Counted from the stretch's first letter, positions 25,225-34,144 are shown. The stretch: 37,136 nt of DNA from Prevotella sp. (GCA_017471465.1 JAFUTI010000026.1:1-37136), one strand, 5' to 3'. The notes: a model not told the origin generated them from the letters alone. Numbers and translations are program-made.

Positions 25225-27300
25225 TCATTGTGCAGTTTTTGCCGTGTTGTTTTTATTCAGTTCAGGATAGGCGATACGTGTGTGGTAGATGGTCTTCAGT
25301 TTCTCAATCAGTACTGTCTTGGCATACTGGATGTCACGGAAGGTGACAGGACAATCGCGAAAATAGCCTTCTTCTACCTGTGAATCGATGATGCGGCTGA
25401 CGAGTTCGCGGATACTCTGTTCGGTATAGTCAGGCAGTGACCGTGAGGCGGCCTCTACGGCGTCGGCCATCATCAGGATGGCCTGCTCCTTCGTTGAGGG
25501 GTTGGGGCCGGGATAGGTGAAGAGCAGGTCGTCGACGGGTTCTTCCGGGAACTCGTTCTTCTGCTTGATATAGAAGTATTTTGTTTTTCCCAGACCGTGG
25601 TGGGTGGCAATAAATTCTCGGATGACCTGTGGCAGGTTGTATTTCTCGGCCAGCTTCAGCCCTTCGGTGACGTGGCTGATGAGCATCTGGGCACTCTCAA
25701 TATATGTTTTCCCCTCGTGCGGGTTGATGCCTGCCTGATTCTCTGTGAAGAAGATGGGATTCTGTATCTTGCCGATGTCATGATACAGGGCGCCTGTCCT
25801 TACCAACTGACTCTTGGCGCCAATCTTGTTGGCTATCTCGGCGGCCAGGTTACCCACTTGTATGGAGTGCTGGAAGGTGCCGGGGGCCACCTCGCTCATA
25901 CGCCGCAGCAGTTCCTTGTTCATGTCCGACAATTCTATCAGCGTGATGTTCGACGTGAAGTTGAACGCTTTCTCCATGATATAGAGCAGGGGGTATGAGC
26001 AGAACAGCAGCAGACCGTCGATAAGCAGGTAGTTGAACTCGCTGTAGTCGATACTGGTGATATCGTTGTGTCGTATCCAGTCGATCGACAGGTTCGTCAG
26101 CATGGTTGCTCCTGTGACGAGCACGGCCGTCCAGAACAGTTGCGAACGGCTCGACAGTTCGCGTAGTGAGAAGATGGCCACCAGACCGGCAACCTCCTCA
26201 ACGGCGATAAACTCCAGAGGATGCTGCAATATGGCAGCGCAGATGAGCACCGTCGTGGTATGCGCCATGAACGCTGTCCTCGAGTCCATGAAGACGCGGG
26301 TGAAGATGGGCACCATGGCGAAGGGGATGATATAGACGTGAAGCACGTTATGGCTCACCATCAGTGAGGCGGTGACCGCGAACAGCAGGATGAGCGAGTA
26401 GAGCATCATCACGGAGCGGGGTTTCTCGAAGTAGTCTTTCCGAAACAGGCTGAGGTAGATGGTGAAGCAGATGACGAGCAGTCCCACGTAGAGTATTTCG
26501 CCTAAGATGATGTAGCTGAGCTTGGCGTCGTCATTCTGCCGGCGTTCACTCTCGCGGAAGAAAGACTCCAGAATGTTGTAGGCACGCTCGTCGATAATCT
26601 CGCCGCGGTCTATAATCTTCTGTCCACGCTGTGCAACGCCACTGGCCAGCGGTATGTTGCTCAGCAGGTCGTCCCGACTGGTCTCGCTTCGTTCCTTGTC
26701 GTAGCTGAGGTTGGCCAGGATGTAGTCGTTGAGATTGCATTTCACGAGGATGGCCCTGTACTCGGCCAGCGGCTTGCTGACAATCAGTTTCTCGTATGCG
26801 CCAATAGTAGAGTATAGTTTACTGACCGGTGTGCTGACGGCTTTCTTCCCGCTGACAATACGGATGGTCTTCGACGTGTCGGTGTGCAGCTCGTTGTAGT
26901 CCGATGTGCTCAGGATGCCCTGCGCATAGAGTTCGTGTAGCAGACCGGCTATCAGGTTCGTACTGCCGTCAGGCAGTCCGGGGATACCGTCAGGATAGTC
27001 CTGTTTCAGCTGGCGTATCTGTGTGTTCTCTACCGTTGAATGGTAGTTGTAGTAAGGCTCAAACTCCCTGAGCAGGCTGTCGCGCTCTTTGTTGACAAGT
27101 TTTTCGCTCTTGTAGATGGGGAAGTCAAACGGCGCCGTAAAATCAGCATATCGCCACGGCTTGCCTATCTCCACCTTGAAGTTGGTGCTGTTGTCGCGGG
27201 GCATGGCCCAGACGATGAGTGTCACGGTGCATGCTACCAGGGTAATCTTGGTGAGCAGGTTGCGTAAGTATGTGTTCTTGATAATGGGCTGATCCTTCAT
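25225..27300 (-). CDS. Membrane HD-domain phosphodiesterase (PgpH-like, 7TM-HD)
   Basis: From MKDQPIIKNTY the product is 691 residues: one N-terminal helix (about 17-33), a large extracytoplasmic region (about 35-262, matching 7TMR-HDED), seven helices (about 263-450), and a cytoplasmic HD domain (about 470-640). Metal-binding residues are present: His478, His507-Asp508, His543, His567/568 and Asp613 (MADAVEAASRS). Characterised PgpH proteins hydrolyse cyclic di-AMP, so that is the likely role. Earlier in-frame Mets would start upstream of the TAACTTTG element and are rejected. It is divergent from gltX. Confidence 0.92.
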   Translation of the reverse strand: MKDQPIIKNTYLRNLLTKITLVACTVTLIVWAMPRDNSTNFKVEIGKPWRYADFTAPFDFPIYKSEKLVNKERDSLLREFEPYYNYHSTVENTQIRQLKQDYPDGIPGLPDGSTNLIAGLLHELYAQGILSTSDYNELHTDTSKTIRIVSGKKAVSTPVSKLYSTIGAYEKLIVSKPLAEYRAILVKCNLNDYILANLSYDKERSETSRDDLLSNIPLASGVAQRGQKIIDRGEIIDERAYNILESFFRESERRQNDDAKLSYIILGEILYVGLLVICFTIYLSLFRKDYFEKPRSVMMLYSLILLFAVTASLMVSHNVLHVYIIPFAMVPIFTRVFMDSRTAFMAHTTTVLICAAILQHPLEFIAVEEVAGLVAIFSLRELSSRSQLFWTAVLVTGATMLTNLSIDWIRHNDITSIDYSEFNYLLIDGLLLFCSYPLLYIMEKAFNFTSNITLIELSDMNKELLRRMSEVAPGTFQHSIQVGNLAAEIANKIGAKSQLVRTGALYHDIGKIQNPIFFTENQAGINPHEGKTYIESAQMLISHVTEGLKLAEKYNLPQVIREFIATHHGLGKTKYFYIKQKNEFPEEPVDDLLFTYPGPNPSTKEQAILMMADAVEAASRSLPDYTEQSIRELVSRIIDSQVEEGYFRDCPVTFRDIQYAKTVLIEKLKTIYHTRIAYPELNKNNTAKTAQ

Positions 27301-27320
27301 TTTTTTATAAGTTTTGGCGG

Positions 27321-27328
27321 CAAAGTTA
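27321..27328 (-). promoter_or_regulatory. -7 promoter element of the HD-domain gene
   Basis: TAACTTTG on the minus strand, 20 bases ahead of ATG 27300. Confidence 0.6.
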
Positions 27329-27350
27329 CGAAAAAAACAAATAATATTCG

Positions 27351-27358
27351 TATCTTTG
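27351..27358 (+). promoter_or_regulatory. -7 promoter element of gltX-kdtA-phosphoesterase
   Basis: TATCTTTG, 21 bases ahead of ATG 27380; divergent from the element at 27321-27328. Confidence 0.65.
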
Positions 27359-27379
27359 CACACAAATTTCATAAAAGAT

Positions 27380-28897
27380 ATGTCAGAAAGAAGAGTTAGA
27401 GTGCGTTTTGCCCCGAGTCCTACGGGGGCTTTGCATATCGGTGGCGTCCGTACCGCCCTGTATAATTATCTGTTTGCCCGTCAGCACGGTGGCGACCTGG
27501 TGTTCCGTATTGAGGACACCGACTCGAACCGCTTCGTGCCCGGTGCCGAGGAGTATATCATCGAGTCGTTCCGCTGGCTGGGTATCCAGTTCGATGAGGG
27601 TGTCTCGTTTGGTGGCGACAAAGGACCGTATCGCCAGAGCGAGCGCCGCGACATCTATAAGAAGTATGTGCAACAGCTGCTCGACGCCGGCAAGGCCTAC
27701 ATCGCTTTTGATACGCCCGAGGAGCTGGAACAGAAACGTGCAGAGATACAGAACTTCCAGTACGACTCCCACACCCGTGGTCAGATGCGCAACTCGCTGA
27801 CCATGCCGAAGGAAGAGGTCGATGCGCTGATTGCCGACGGTAAGCAGTATGTCGTCCGCTTCAAGATTGAGCAGGGGCGTGAGGTGCTGGTCAACGACCT
27901 CATCCGTGGCGAGGTGCGTGTGAAGACCGACATCATCGACGACAAGGTGCTCTTCAAGAGTGCCGACCAGCTGCCGACCTACCACTTGGCAAACATTGTC
28001 GACGACCACCTGATGGAGATCACCCATGTCATCCGTGGCGAGGAGTGGCTGCCGTCGGCACCCCTCCATGTGCTGCTCTACGAGGCTTTCGGCTGGGCCG
28101 ACACCATGCCGCAGTTCGCCCATCTGCCGTTGCTGTTGAAGCCCGACGGCAAGGGCAAGCTGTCGAAGCGCGACGGCGACCGGCTGGGCTTCCCTGTCTT
28201 CCCCTTAGAGTGGCACGACCCGAAGACGGGCGACGTCAGCCGCGGCTACCGCGAGGACGGCTACTTCCCCGAGGCCGTCATCAACTTCCTGGCGCTGCTG
28301 GGCTGGAATCCCGGCACGGAGCAGGAGCTGTTTACGCTTGACGAGCTGGTGCCGCTGTTCGATATCACGAAGTGCTCGAAGGCCGGTGCGAAGTTCGCCT
28401 ACGACAAAGGCATTTGGTTCAACCATGAGTATATTCTGAAGAAGTCGCCGGCGGAGATTGCCCAGCTGTGGCTGCCCGAGGTGCAGCAGCACTGTCCTCA
28501 GGAGTCGCTGGAGCGTGTGACGGCGGTCTGCGCGATGATGAAGGACCGCGTGTCGTTCGTCAAGGAGCTGTGGCCTCTGTGCTCGTTCTTCTTCGTGGCG
28601 CCCACGGCGTACGACGAGAAGACGGTGAAGAAGCGCTGGAAGGAGGATTCTGCCCGTCAGCTGACGGAACTGATCGGTGTGCTCGAAGGTATTGACGACT
28701 TCTCACTGGAGAATCAGGAGCAGATTGTTCATGCTTGGATCGAACAGAAGGAGTACAAGCTTGGTAACATTATGAACGCCTGGCGTCTGACGCTCGTCGG
28801 CGAAGGCAAGGGCCCGGGAATGTTCGACATCTCTGCGTTCCTCGGCAAGGAGGAGACTATCGCACGAATGAAACGTGCCATCGAAGTGCTTGGATAA
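27380..28897 (+). CDS. gltX: Glutamyl-tRNA synthetase
   Basis: A 505-residue class I aminoacyl-tRNA synthetase charging tRNA-Glu. It opens [20 protein letters not shown]; the HIGH-type motif is HIGG at residues 19-22 and the KMSKS-type loop is KLSKRDGDR near residue 257. An in-frame ATG 22 codons upstream lies before the promoter element and is not used. Its stop overlaps the kdtA start by one base (TAATG), so translation is coupled. Confidence 0.97.
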   Translation: MSERRVRVRFAPSPTGALHIGGVRTALYNYLFARQHGGDLVFRIEDTDSNRFVPGAEEYIIESFRWLGIQFDEGVSFGGDKGPYRQSERRDIYKKYVQQLLDAGKAYIAFDTPEELEQKRAEIQNFQYDSHTRGQMRNSLTMPKEEVDALIADGKQYVVRFKIEQGREVLVNDLIRGEVRVKTDIIDDKVLFKSADQLPTYHLANIVDDHLMEITHVIRGEEWLPSAPLHVLLYEAFGWADTMPQFAHLPLLLKPDGKGKLSKRDGDRLGFPVFPLEWHDPKTGDVSRGYREDGYFPEAVINFLALLGWNPGTEQELFTLDELVPLFDITKCSKAGAKFAYDKGIWFNHEYILKKSPAEIAQLWLPEVQQHCPQESLERVTAVCAMMKDRVSFVKELWPLCSFFFVAPTAYDEKTVKKRWKEDSARQLTELIGVLEGIDDFSLENQEQIVHAWIEQKEYKLGNIMNAWRLTLVGEGKGPGMFDISAFLGKEETIARMKRAIEVLG

Positions 28898-30147
28898 TGT
28901 ATAATCTTATCATATATCTATATCAGTTAGGCGTCGCCGTCTATAGCCTTTTCAACGAGAAGGTGCGCAAGATGTGGCGCGGCGAGCGTGACGCCTTCCG
29001 CCTGCTGCGTGAGAAGGTGGATCCGATGGCTCAGTATGTCTGGTTCCATGCCGCCTCGCTCGGCGAGTTTGAGCAGGGCCGTCCGCTGATGGAGCAGCTG
29101 CGCCGTGACCACCCTGAGTACAAGATACTGTTGACGTTCTTCTCGCCGTCAGGTTACGAGGTGCGCAAGAACTACGCTGGGGCCGACATTATTTGCTACC
29201 TGCCGCTCGACACTATCACCAATGCCCGTCGCTTCCTTCGCACCATCCGTCCCGTCAAGGCCTACTTCATCAAGTATGAATTTTGGTACAACTACCTGCA
29301 CATTCTGAAACACCGCGGCGTGCCTACCTACAGTGTGTCGTCCATCTTCCGTCCCGACCAGGTGTTCTTCAAGTGGTATGGTCGTCAGTATGGACGTGTA
29401 CTGAAGTGCTTCACCCATTTCTTTGTGCAAAACGAGGTTAGCAAGCAGTTGCTGGCAAAACTCCACATCACCGATGTCACCGTTGTTGGCGACACCCGCT
29501 TCGATCGTGTGCTTCAAATCAAGGAGCAGGCCAAGCAGCTGCCCATTGTCGAGGCTTTCTTAGAGGATAGAGAGGGACCAGAGTCCCCCAAGGTCTTCGT
29601 TGCCGGCTCTTCGTGGCCACCCGACGAGGATATCTTTATCCGCTACTTCCGTGAGCATCCTGACTGGAAACTTATCATTGCCCCGCATGTTATTGATGAA
29701 GCCCACTTGCAGCAGATAGAACAGAAGTTGGAAGGCCGAAAGGTTATCCGGTATACTGAGGCAGAGAAGTCTCTCCCGTCTTCTCTCTCCTCCTGCCAAG
29801 TTCTCATCATCAACTGCTTTGGTCTACTCTCCAGCATTTATCACTACGGCAGTGTGACCTACATAGGGGGCGGTTTTGGCGTCAGCATACACAATACGCT
29901 GGAGGCTGCTGTCTGGGGTGTTCCTGTCATCTTTGGCCCCAACAATCAGAAGTTCCAGGAGGCTCAGGGATTGAAAGCCTGTGGTGGCGGCTTGGAAATT
30001 AATTCTTACGAGGACTTCTGTCGCGTCATGGATAGCTTTGCCGACCCACAGCGGCTGTCAGCAGCCGGCGAGGCCGCCGGACGCTATGTGCAAGGTCTGG
30101 CTGGTGCTACTCAGAAAATTCTTTCTGCAACCTTAACACAAAAATGA
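28897..30147 (+). CDS. kdtA: 3-deoxy-D-manno-octulosonic acid (Kdo) transferase
   Basis: A 416-residue inner-membrane-associated glycosyltransferase adding Kdo to lipid A precursor. N-terminal domain: HAASLGEFE (51-59, catalytic Glu57) and TFFSPSGYEV. C-terminal domain: GDTRFDR (198-204), SSWPPDE (238-244) and HNTLEA (332-337). Two stretches, residues about 222-232 (LEDREGPESPK) and about 289-300 (AEKSLPSSLSSC), are low-complexity and look like in-frame inserts relative to the family fold. Its ATG shares one base with the gltX stop, and its stop overlaps the next ATG by four bases. Confidence 0.95.
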   Translation: MYNLIIYLYQLGVAVYSLFNEKVRKMWRGERDAFRLLREKVDPMAQYVWFHAASLGEFEQGRPLMEQLRRDHPEYKILLTFFSPSGYEVRKNYAGADIICYLPLDTITNARRFLRTIRPVKAYFIKYEFWYNYLHILKHRGVPTYSVSSIFRPDQVFFKWYGRQYGRVLKCFTHFFVQNEVSKQLLAKLHITDVTVVGDTRFDRVLQIKEQAKQLPIVEAFLEDREGPESPKVFVAGSSWPPDEDIFIRYFREHPDWKLIIAPHVIDEAHLQQIEQKLEGRKVIRYTEAEKSLPSSLSSCQVLIINCFGLLSSIYHYGSVTYIGGGFGVSIHNTLEAAVWGVPVIFGPNNQKFQEAQGLKACGGGLEINSYEDFCRVMDSFADPQRLSAAGEAAGRYVQGLAGATQKILSATLTQK

Positions 30148-31259
30148 AAACTATGTGGATGTTGGCCTTTATGGTATTGCCCTTGCTGGGCATCCTTTAT
30201 ATTTCGTGGCACGTTTGGGTCCTGCTGCCCGTGTCCAGCGTATGGAAGTGCGTGGTCCTGGCCCTGGGCATCGGCTCGTTCCTGCTGATGTTTCTCAACT
30301 TCGGGCGGCGGTTCGACGGACTGCCCCTGCCGGTGGCTACTGCGTGCTATGAGATATCAACCAGCAGCATCTTCGTCATGCTCTACATGGTGCTGCTCTT
30401 CCTAGTGCTCGACCTGGGACGGCTTGTCCACTTGGTACCCCGCTCGTGGCTCTATGCCAACTGGCACATGGCTGGAGCCATCGTTGTGCTGCTCTTTGGC
30501 ATCTTCCTCTATGGTAATCTCCATTATAATAATAAGGTACGCGTAAGCCTGGATTTGACAACTGACAAGCCGTTGGCCAAGCCGTCGTACAAGGTGGTAA
30601 TGATGAGTGACCTGCACATTGGCTACCACAATCCGCGACGGGAGCTGGCTCGCTGGGTCGATATGGTGAATGCCGAAGAGCCAGACTTTATTCTTGTTGC
30701 CGGCGACATCATCGACGGCTCTATGCGACCCTTGATTGAAGAGAATATGGCGGCAGAGTTCCGCCGGTTTAAAGCACCTGTCTATGCCTGTCTGGGCAAT
30801 CACGAATATTTTGCAGGCTCACCTGAAGCGCAACGGTTTTATCGCGATGCCGGCATCCGGCTGCTCAGCGACGATAGTGCCGTTATTGATAGTTGCATTG
30901 TTGTTATTGGGCGCGATGACCGCACCAACCTGCGTCGCCACTCCGTGTCTGACCTCGTAGGCGCAGCCAATTCAAAATCCACCCCTCAGTCTTCAACTTT
31001 CAAAATCCTTCTCGACCATCAGCCTTATAACTTGGAATTAGCGGAGCAGGCCGGCATTGACTTCCAACTGAGTGGACACACTCACCGCGGTCAGGTTTGG
31101 CCCATCTCGTGGATAACCGATGCTTTGTATGAATGTTCGTGGGGCAGCCATCGGCGTGGACTTACACGCTATTACGTCTCCAGCGGCATTGGCATCTGGG
31201 GTGGCAAGTTCCGCATTGGGACCCAGTCGGAGTACGTCGTGGCTACCATCAGGCATTAA
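30144..31259 (+). CDS. Membrane-anchored calcineurin-like metallophosphoesterase
   Basis: A 371-residue protein with four predicted N-terminal helices (about residues 5-28, 35-52, 72-92, 107-125) and a phosphoesterase domain (about 148-370). Metal site: DLHIG (Asp156, His158), GDIID (Asp188), GNHEY (Asn219, His220), LDHQP (His292), SGHTHRG (His312, His314), so all motifs are intact. YkuE/LpxG-like enzymes of this type hydrolyse UDP-diacylglucosamine or related lipid intermediates; coupling to kdtA by a four-base overlap would fit lipid A metabolism, but that is inference. Residues about 274-285 are a low-complexity insert. Its stop overlaps the convergent DUF4421-like gene by four bases. Confidence 0.9.
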   Translation: MKTMWMLAFMVLPLLGILYISWHVWVLLPVSSVWKCVVLALGIGSFLLMFLNFGRRFDGLPLPVATACYEISTSSIFVMLYMVLLFLVLDLGRLVHLVPRSWLYANWHMAGAIVVLLFGIFLYGNLHYNNKVRVSLDLTTDKPLAKPSYKVVMMSDLHIGYHNPRRELARWVDMVNAEEPDFILVAGDIIDGSMRPLIEENMAAEFRRFKAPVYACLGNHEYFAGSPEAQRFYRDAGIRLLSDDSAVIDSCIVVIGRDDRTNLRRHSVSDLVGAANSKSTPQSSTFKILLDHQPYNLELAEQAGIDFQLSGHTHRGQVWPISWITDALYECSWGSHRRGLTRYYVSSGIGIWGGKFRIGTQSEYVVATIRH

Positions 31260-32347
31260 AGACGTATGCCGAACAGCAGGTCCGACACGAACACGATGTT
31301 GCTGTCAATATCGCCTTCGTTCTTCTCAAAGTGCATGGTGGCAATTCCGGTCAGCCCGATGTAGTAGCGGCCAAACTGGTGAATAAAGGCTGTACGTGGC
31401 GTGAGGATAACCGGTGGCATGTCGAAGGAGAAAGTCTCTTCTGTGTGTAATTCTTCTGTGCCTTCATCTCTATATTTGTTATAGATGTCTACAATTGTTT
31501 GCGACAGTTCACTTCTGTTTTTCACCCACGCGCCTATTTCCATTAAACCCGAAGCACTGATGAGCCAGTTGTGAGGCAGCACAAAGTTGTAGGCATAACC
31601 ACCGCCAATGCCTATCATCTTGGTCTTGATGTAGACATTGCCGAACTCCTGAAAGTTAATTCGCAGACGGTTGTAGATGTAGTTGGCTCCCAGCAGCACG
31701 CTGCCGCAACTGCGCTTCTGCATGCAGGTCTGGTCGAAGGCAGCGGCATAGGAGAATCGGCGTGAGTTGAACACATACATGCCGCCGAAGGTCAGGGTCC
31801 GCCTGTTGATCATCCCCTTTTCGACGATGTTGTTAAGTCCCTCCTCGCTGTCTGTCTGTTCTGTGTTAGTTGATGTAAATTGTCCGTTAAGCGTCTCTGA
31901 GTTCTGATACATAAAGTCGAACACCGTCTTGTCGCCGTATAGGCTGATGTCGAACTCGCTGTCGCTATTGCCGAACATGTTGAAGGGATTAGCGCTGAAG
32001 CTGATGGCCAAACCGCGGTAGCAGGCCCTGAGGCTGATGGAGCGCGACATGTCGCTGTTCAGTTCGTAACCCCCGTTCTCGCTGAATGTTCTCAGCTGGC
32101 CGCCTGAAGTTGTCAGTCCGGCAGAGAACATCAGCTTTTCAGGGTAGTTGCCCACGTAGGCTGTATCCAGTTTTGTGGCGTTGGCCTCGTCGCGCTTGTC
32201 AAGGAAAAAGTCCATGATGTGCTTGGCCAGATTCAACTGGCCAATGACGAAGCCCTTCCCAGGAATAGTGTCGGGAATGTGAACTTGGGCCGATGCCTGG
32301 GCGGTAATCAGTAGTGTCAGTAGTACTATTGGTAGTCTTCTACTCAT
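31256..32347 (-). CDS. DUF4421-like outer-membrane protein
   Basis: A 363-residue exported protein with a signal peptide (residues 1-20, ending ASAQ) and a beta-strand-rich body typical of a barrel. The segment DTAYVGNYPEKLMFSAGL near residues 61-78 resembles the N-terminal signature of DUF4421 proteins of Bacteroidetes. Function unknown. Its ATG overlaps the end of the carbonic anhydrase gene by eight bases (ATGAGTAG), so the two are translationally coupled; it is third in the mdh operon. It could also be another barrel family; the match is from memory of the signature only. Confidence 0.7.
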   Translation of the reverse strand: MSRRLPIVLLTLLITAQASAQVHIPDTIPGKGFVIGQLNLAKHIMDFFLDKRDEANATKLDTAYVGNYPEKLMFSAGLTTSGGQLRTFSENGGYELNSDMSRSISLRACYRGLAISFSANPFNMFGNSDSEFDISLYGDKTVFDFMYQNSETLNGQFTSTNTEQTDSEEGLNNIVEKGMINRRTLTFGGMYVFNSRRFSYAAAFDQTCMQKRSCGSVLLGANYIYNRLRINFQEFGNVYIKTKMIGIGGGYAYNFVLPHNWLISASGLMEIGAWVKNRSELSQTIVDIYNKYRDEGTEELHTEETFSFDMPPVILTPRTAFIHQFGRYYIGLTGIATMHFEKNEGDIDSNIVFVSDLLFGIRL

Positions 32348-32849
32348 TTTCTTCCAGGTAGAACTTGGAGTAGGCTACGTAATGCTCGGCGTTATCCGTC
32401 TGTCCCGGGCGGACGGGTTTGATGTATTTGGCCGGTACGCCGCCCCAGATCTCTCCGGCGGGGATCTTCGTGTTCTGCAGCACCAGGGCGCCGGCGGCGA
32501 CGATGGCACCTTCGCCCACTTCGCAGCCGTCGAGCAGTGTCGAGCCCATGCCGATGAGGGCGTGGTCGCGGATGGTGCAGGCGTGGACGGTGACGTTGTG
32601 GCCGATGGTGACGTACGAGCCGATGTGGGTCGGTCCCGTCTCGTGGGTGACGTGTACGCACGAGCCGTCCTGGATGTTCGTGCAGTTGCCGATGGTGATG
32701 GGAGCCACGTCGCCGCGGACGACGGCGCCAAACCACACGGAGCACTCGTCACCCATCGTCACGTCGCCAACGATTGTGGCGTTCTCGCTGAAATAGCAGT
32801 CTCGCCCCCATTTGGGAGCGAGACCGCGGTAGGTTTTTATCAGAGCCAT
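32340..32849 (-). CDS. Gamma-class carbonic anhydrase-like protein (YrdA type)
   Basis: A 169-residue left-handed beta-helix protein built from hexapeptide repeats. The three zinc-type histidines are His66 (CVHVTH), His84 (TIGHNV) and His89 (VHACTI), and Arg45 and Gln60-Asp61 are at the family positions. YrdA-like proteins have weak or unproven carbonic anhydrase activity. The start MALIKTYRG is preferred to an ATG seven codons earlier because family members begin there. It is between mdh (26 bases upstream) and the DUF4421-like gene (overlapping). Confidence 0.92.
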   Translation of the reverse strand: MALIKTYRGLAPKWGRDCYFSENATIVGDVTMGDECSVWFGAVVRGDVAPITIGNCTNIQDGSCVHVTHETGPTHIGSYVTIGHNVTVHACTIRDHALIGMGSTLLDGCEVGEGAIVAAGALVLQNTKIPAGEIWGGVPAKYIKPVRPGQTDNAEHYVAYSKFYLEENE

Positions 32850-32875
32850 TTGATGGTTTTCAATCAACAACTAAA

Positions 32876-33868
32876 TTACAGGTTTGGATTGATCTTGCTC
32901 CACTCGGCAATGGGCGGCACGATGTTCAGCGTCACCAGCTCGTCGCGCATCTTGCACAGGTGCTCGTAGCTCTGGTCCAGCTTGGCGTTCTCCTCGGCCG
33001 TACCCTGGGGCACTTCGAAGTGGGCGCCGTCCTTGTCCATCGTGGTCTTCATGGCCATCATGATGTGGTCGTACTTGTCGGTCTTCACATACGTGCCGAC
33101 GGGGAAGCGGAAGGGCTCGCCGCCCATGGCGGCACGGATCATCTCAACCGAGAGGTAAGCGGGACTCTGGAACGACGAACGGCCGCGCAGCTCGATGATC
33201 TTGGCGCCACCCTTGGTGACGTCCACCTTCATCTGCTCCCACTCCTCGGCGGGGAACTCCTTGGTGCCGATGATGTCGGTCAGCTTGCGGCCGGCAATCT
33301 CCACATGGCTGCCGAAGACGGCCATCTGCTCGCCGTGACCGCCGTAGGTGGCACAGCCGGTAATCTGGTTCTGCATCACACCGAACTTCTTGGCCAGGGC
33401 CGACTGCAGACGGGTGGTGTCCAGACCGGCGAGCGTGGTCACCTGTCCGGGCTTCAGACCAGAGTAGAGCAGCGTCACCAGACCAGTGAGGTCGGCGGGG
33501 TTGAAGATGATGACGACGTGCTTCACGTCGGGGCAGTACTTCTTGATATTCTGGCCCAGCTCCTCGGCAATCTTGCAGTTGCCGGCCAGCAGGTCCTCAC
33601 GGGTCATGCCGGCCTTGCGGGGAGCGCCGCCGCTGGAGATGATGTACTTGGCGTTCTTGAAGGCTTCCTCGGCATTGGTCGTTGCCACGATGTTCACATC
33701 GTCGAAGCCGCTCTGGCGCATCTCCTCGGCCACACCTTCGGGCGAGAAGACGTCGTACAGACAGATTTCACTTGTCAGACCCATCATCAGGGCCGACTGA
33801 GCCATGTTCGAGCCAATCATGCCGGCTGCGCCGACGATAACCAGCTTGTCGTTTGTTAATGTTGCCAT
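32876..33868 (-). CDS. mdh: Malate dehydrogenase
   Basis: A 330-residue NAD-dependent enzyme of the lactate/malate dehydrogenase family interconverting malate and oxaloacetate. Motifs: GAAGMIG (13-19), substrate-binding Arg84 and Arg90 (APRKAGMTRED), Asn123 (FNPAD), Asp150 and Arg153 (LDTTR), catalytic His178 (GGHGEQ). Central in the reductive branch to fumarate/succinate in Prevotella. First gene of an apparent three-gene operon, with a TAACTTTG element at 33900-33907. Confidence 0.95.
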   Translation of the reverse strand: MATLTNDKLVIVGAAGMIGSNMAQSALMMGLTSEICLYDVFSPEGVAEEMRQSGFDDVNIVATTNAEEAFKNAKYIISSGGAPRKAGMTREDLLAGNCKIAEELGQNIKKYCPDVKHVVIIFNPADLTGLVTLLYSGLKPGQVTTLAGLDTTRLQSALAKKFGVMQNQITGCATYGGHGEQMAVFGSHVEIAGRKLTDIIGTKEFPAEEWEQMKVDVTKGGAKIIELRGRSSFQSPAYLSVEMIRAAMGGEPFRFPVGTYVKTDKYDHIMMAMKTTMDKDGAHFEVPQGTAEENAKLDQSYEHLCKMRDELVTLNIVPPIAEWSKINPNL

Positions 33869-33899
33869 AGTTATTGTTGCTTTTTTAATTTCAGTGCCG

Positions 33900-33907
33900 C
33901 AAAGTTA
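33900..33907 (-). promoter_or_regulatory. -7 promoter element of mdh
   Basis: TAACTTTG on the minus strand, 31 bases ahead of ATG 33868. Confidence 0.6.
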
Positions 33908-33964
33908 CATAAAATTCTCCATAGTTTTTGCAGATTAACAGAGATTAATATTTCACTCTGCCGC

Positions 33965-33997
33965 TTTGCAACGTCGGGGTTGCAAAATCCCCACGAC
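33965..33997 (+). other. Two mutually exclusive small hairpins
   Basis: TTTGCAAC, six bases, GTTGCAAA (33965-33986) and, overlapping it, GTC-GGGG, nine bases, CCCC-ac-GAC (33973-33997). Both cannot form in one RNA. They lie just before the strong terminator-like hairpin at 34007-34048 on the plus strand. No gene is seen in 33908-34144. Confidence 0.45.
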
Positions 33998-34006
33998 AGC
34001 AACAAC

Positions 34007-34048
34007 GGTGGCGGCTCTTCCTCACGGATGGGCCGCCACCTTTTTTTT
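34007..34048 (+). terminator. Strong stem-loop with T8 tract (hairpin B)
   Basis: Nine-base-pair stem GGTGGCGGC/GCCGCCACC (34007-34015, 34032-34040), a three-by-three internal loop, three pairs, a four-base loop, then T8 (34041-34048). This is a textbook intrinsic terminator on the plus strand, but there is no plus-strand gene upstream; on the minus strand the loop reads GTGA (GNRA type) but no T-tract follows. It could end a small plus-strand RNA starting near 33930. Confidence 0.65.
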
Positions 34049-34082
34049 ACATACTTTTTTAACTAACAATTTAAAAAGCCGT

Positions 34083-34124
34083 CACGGCGACACCCTCACG
34101 GGCTGGCCGTGCAGCCGTTTTTTT
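34083..34124 (-). terminator. Stem-loop downstream of the small protein gene (hairpin A)
   Basis: CACGGC/GCCGTG (34083-34088, 34106-34111), an internal loop of 4 and 3, CCC/GGG, and the same four-base loop as hairpin B. T-tracts are present on both strands (T7 plus side, T5 minus side), so it can end minus transcription coming from the small protein gene, 21 bases after its stop. Confidence 0.65.
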
Positions 34125-34144
34125 ATCTCATTGAGTCGATGGTC

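Noticed and set aside
27314-27380. Longer N-terminus for GluRS and for the HD-domain, XRE-cupin, flavodoxin and ResB proteins
   Set aside because: Each longer start lies upstream of or within the promoter element or a repeat, and the shorter start gives the standard family N-terminus or signal.
32960-33859. Open frame antisense to mdh (299 codons)
   Set aside because: mdh is complete with all catalytic residues; the antisense product is a low-information Gly/Leu/Val/His string.
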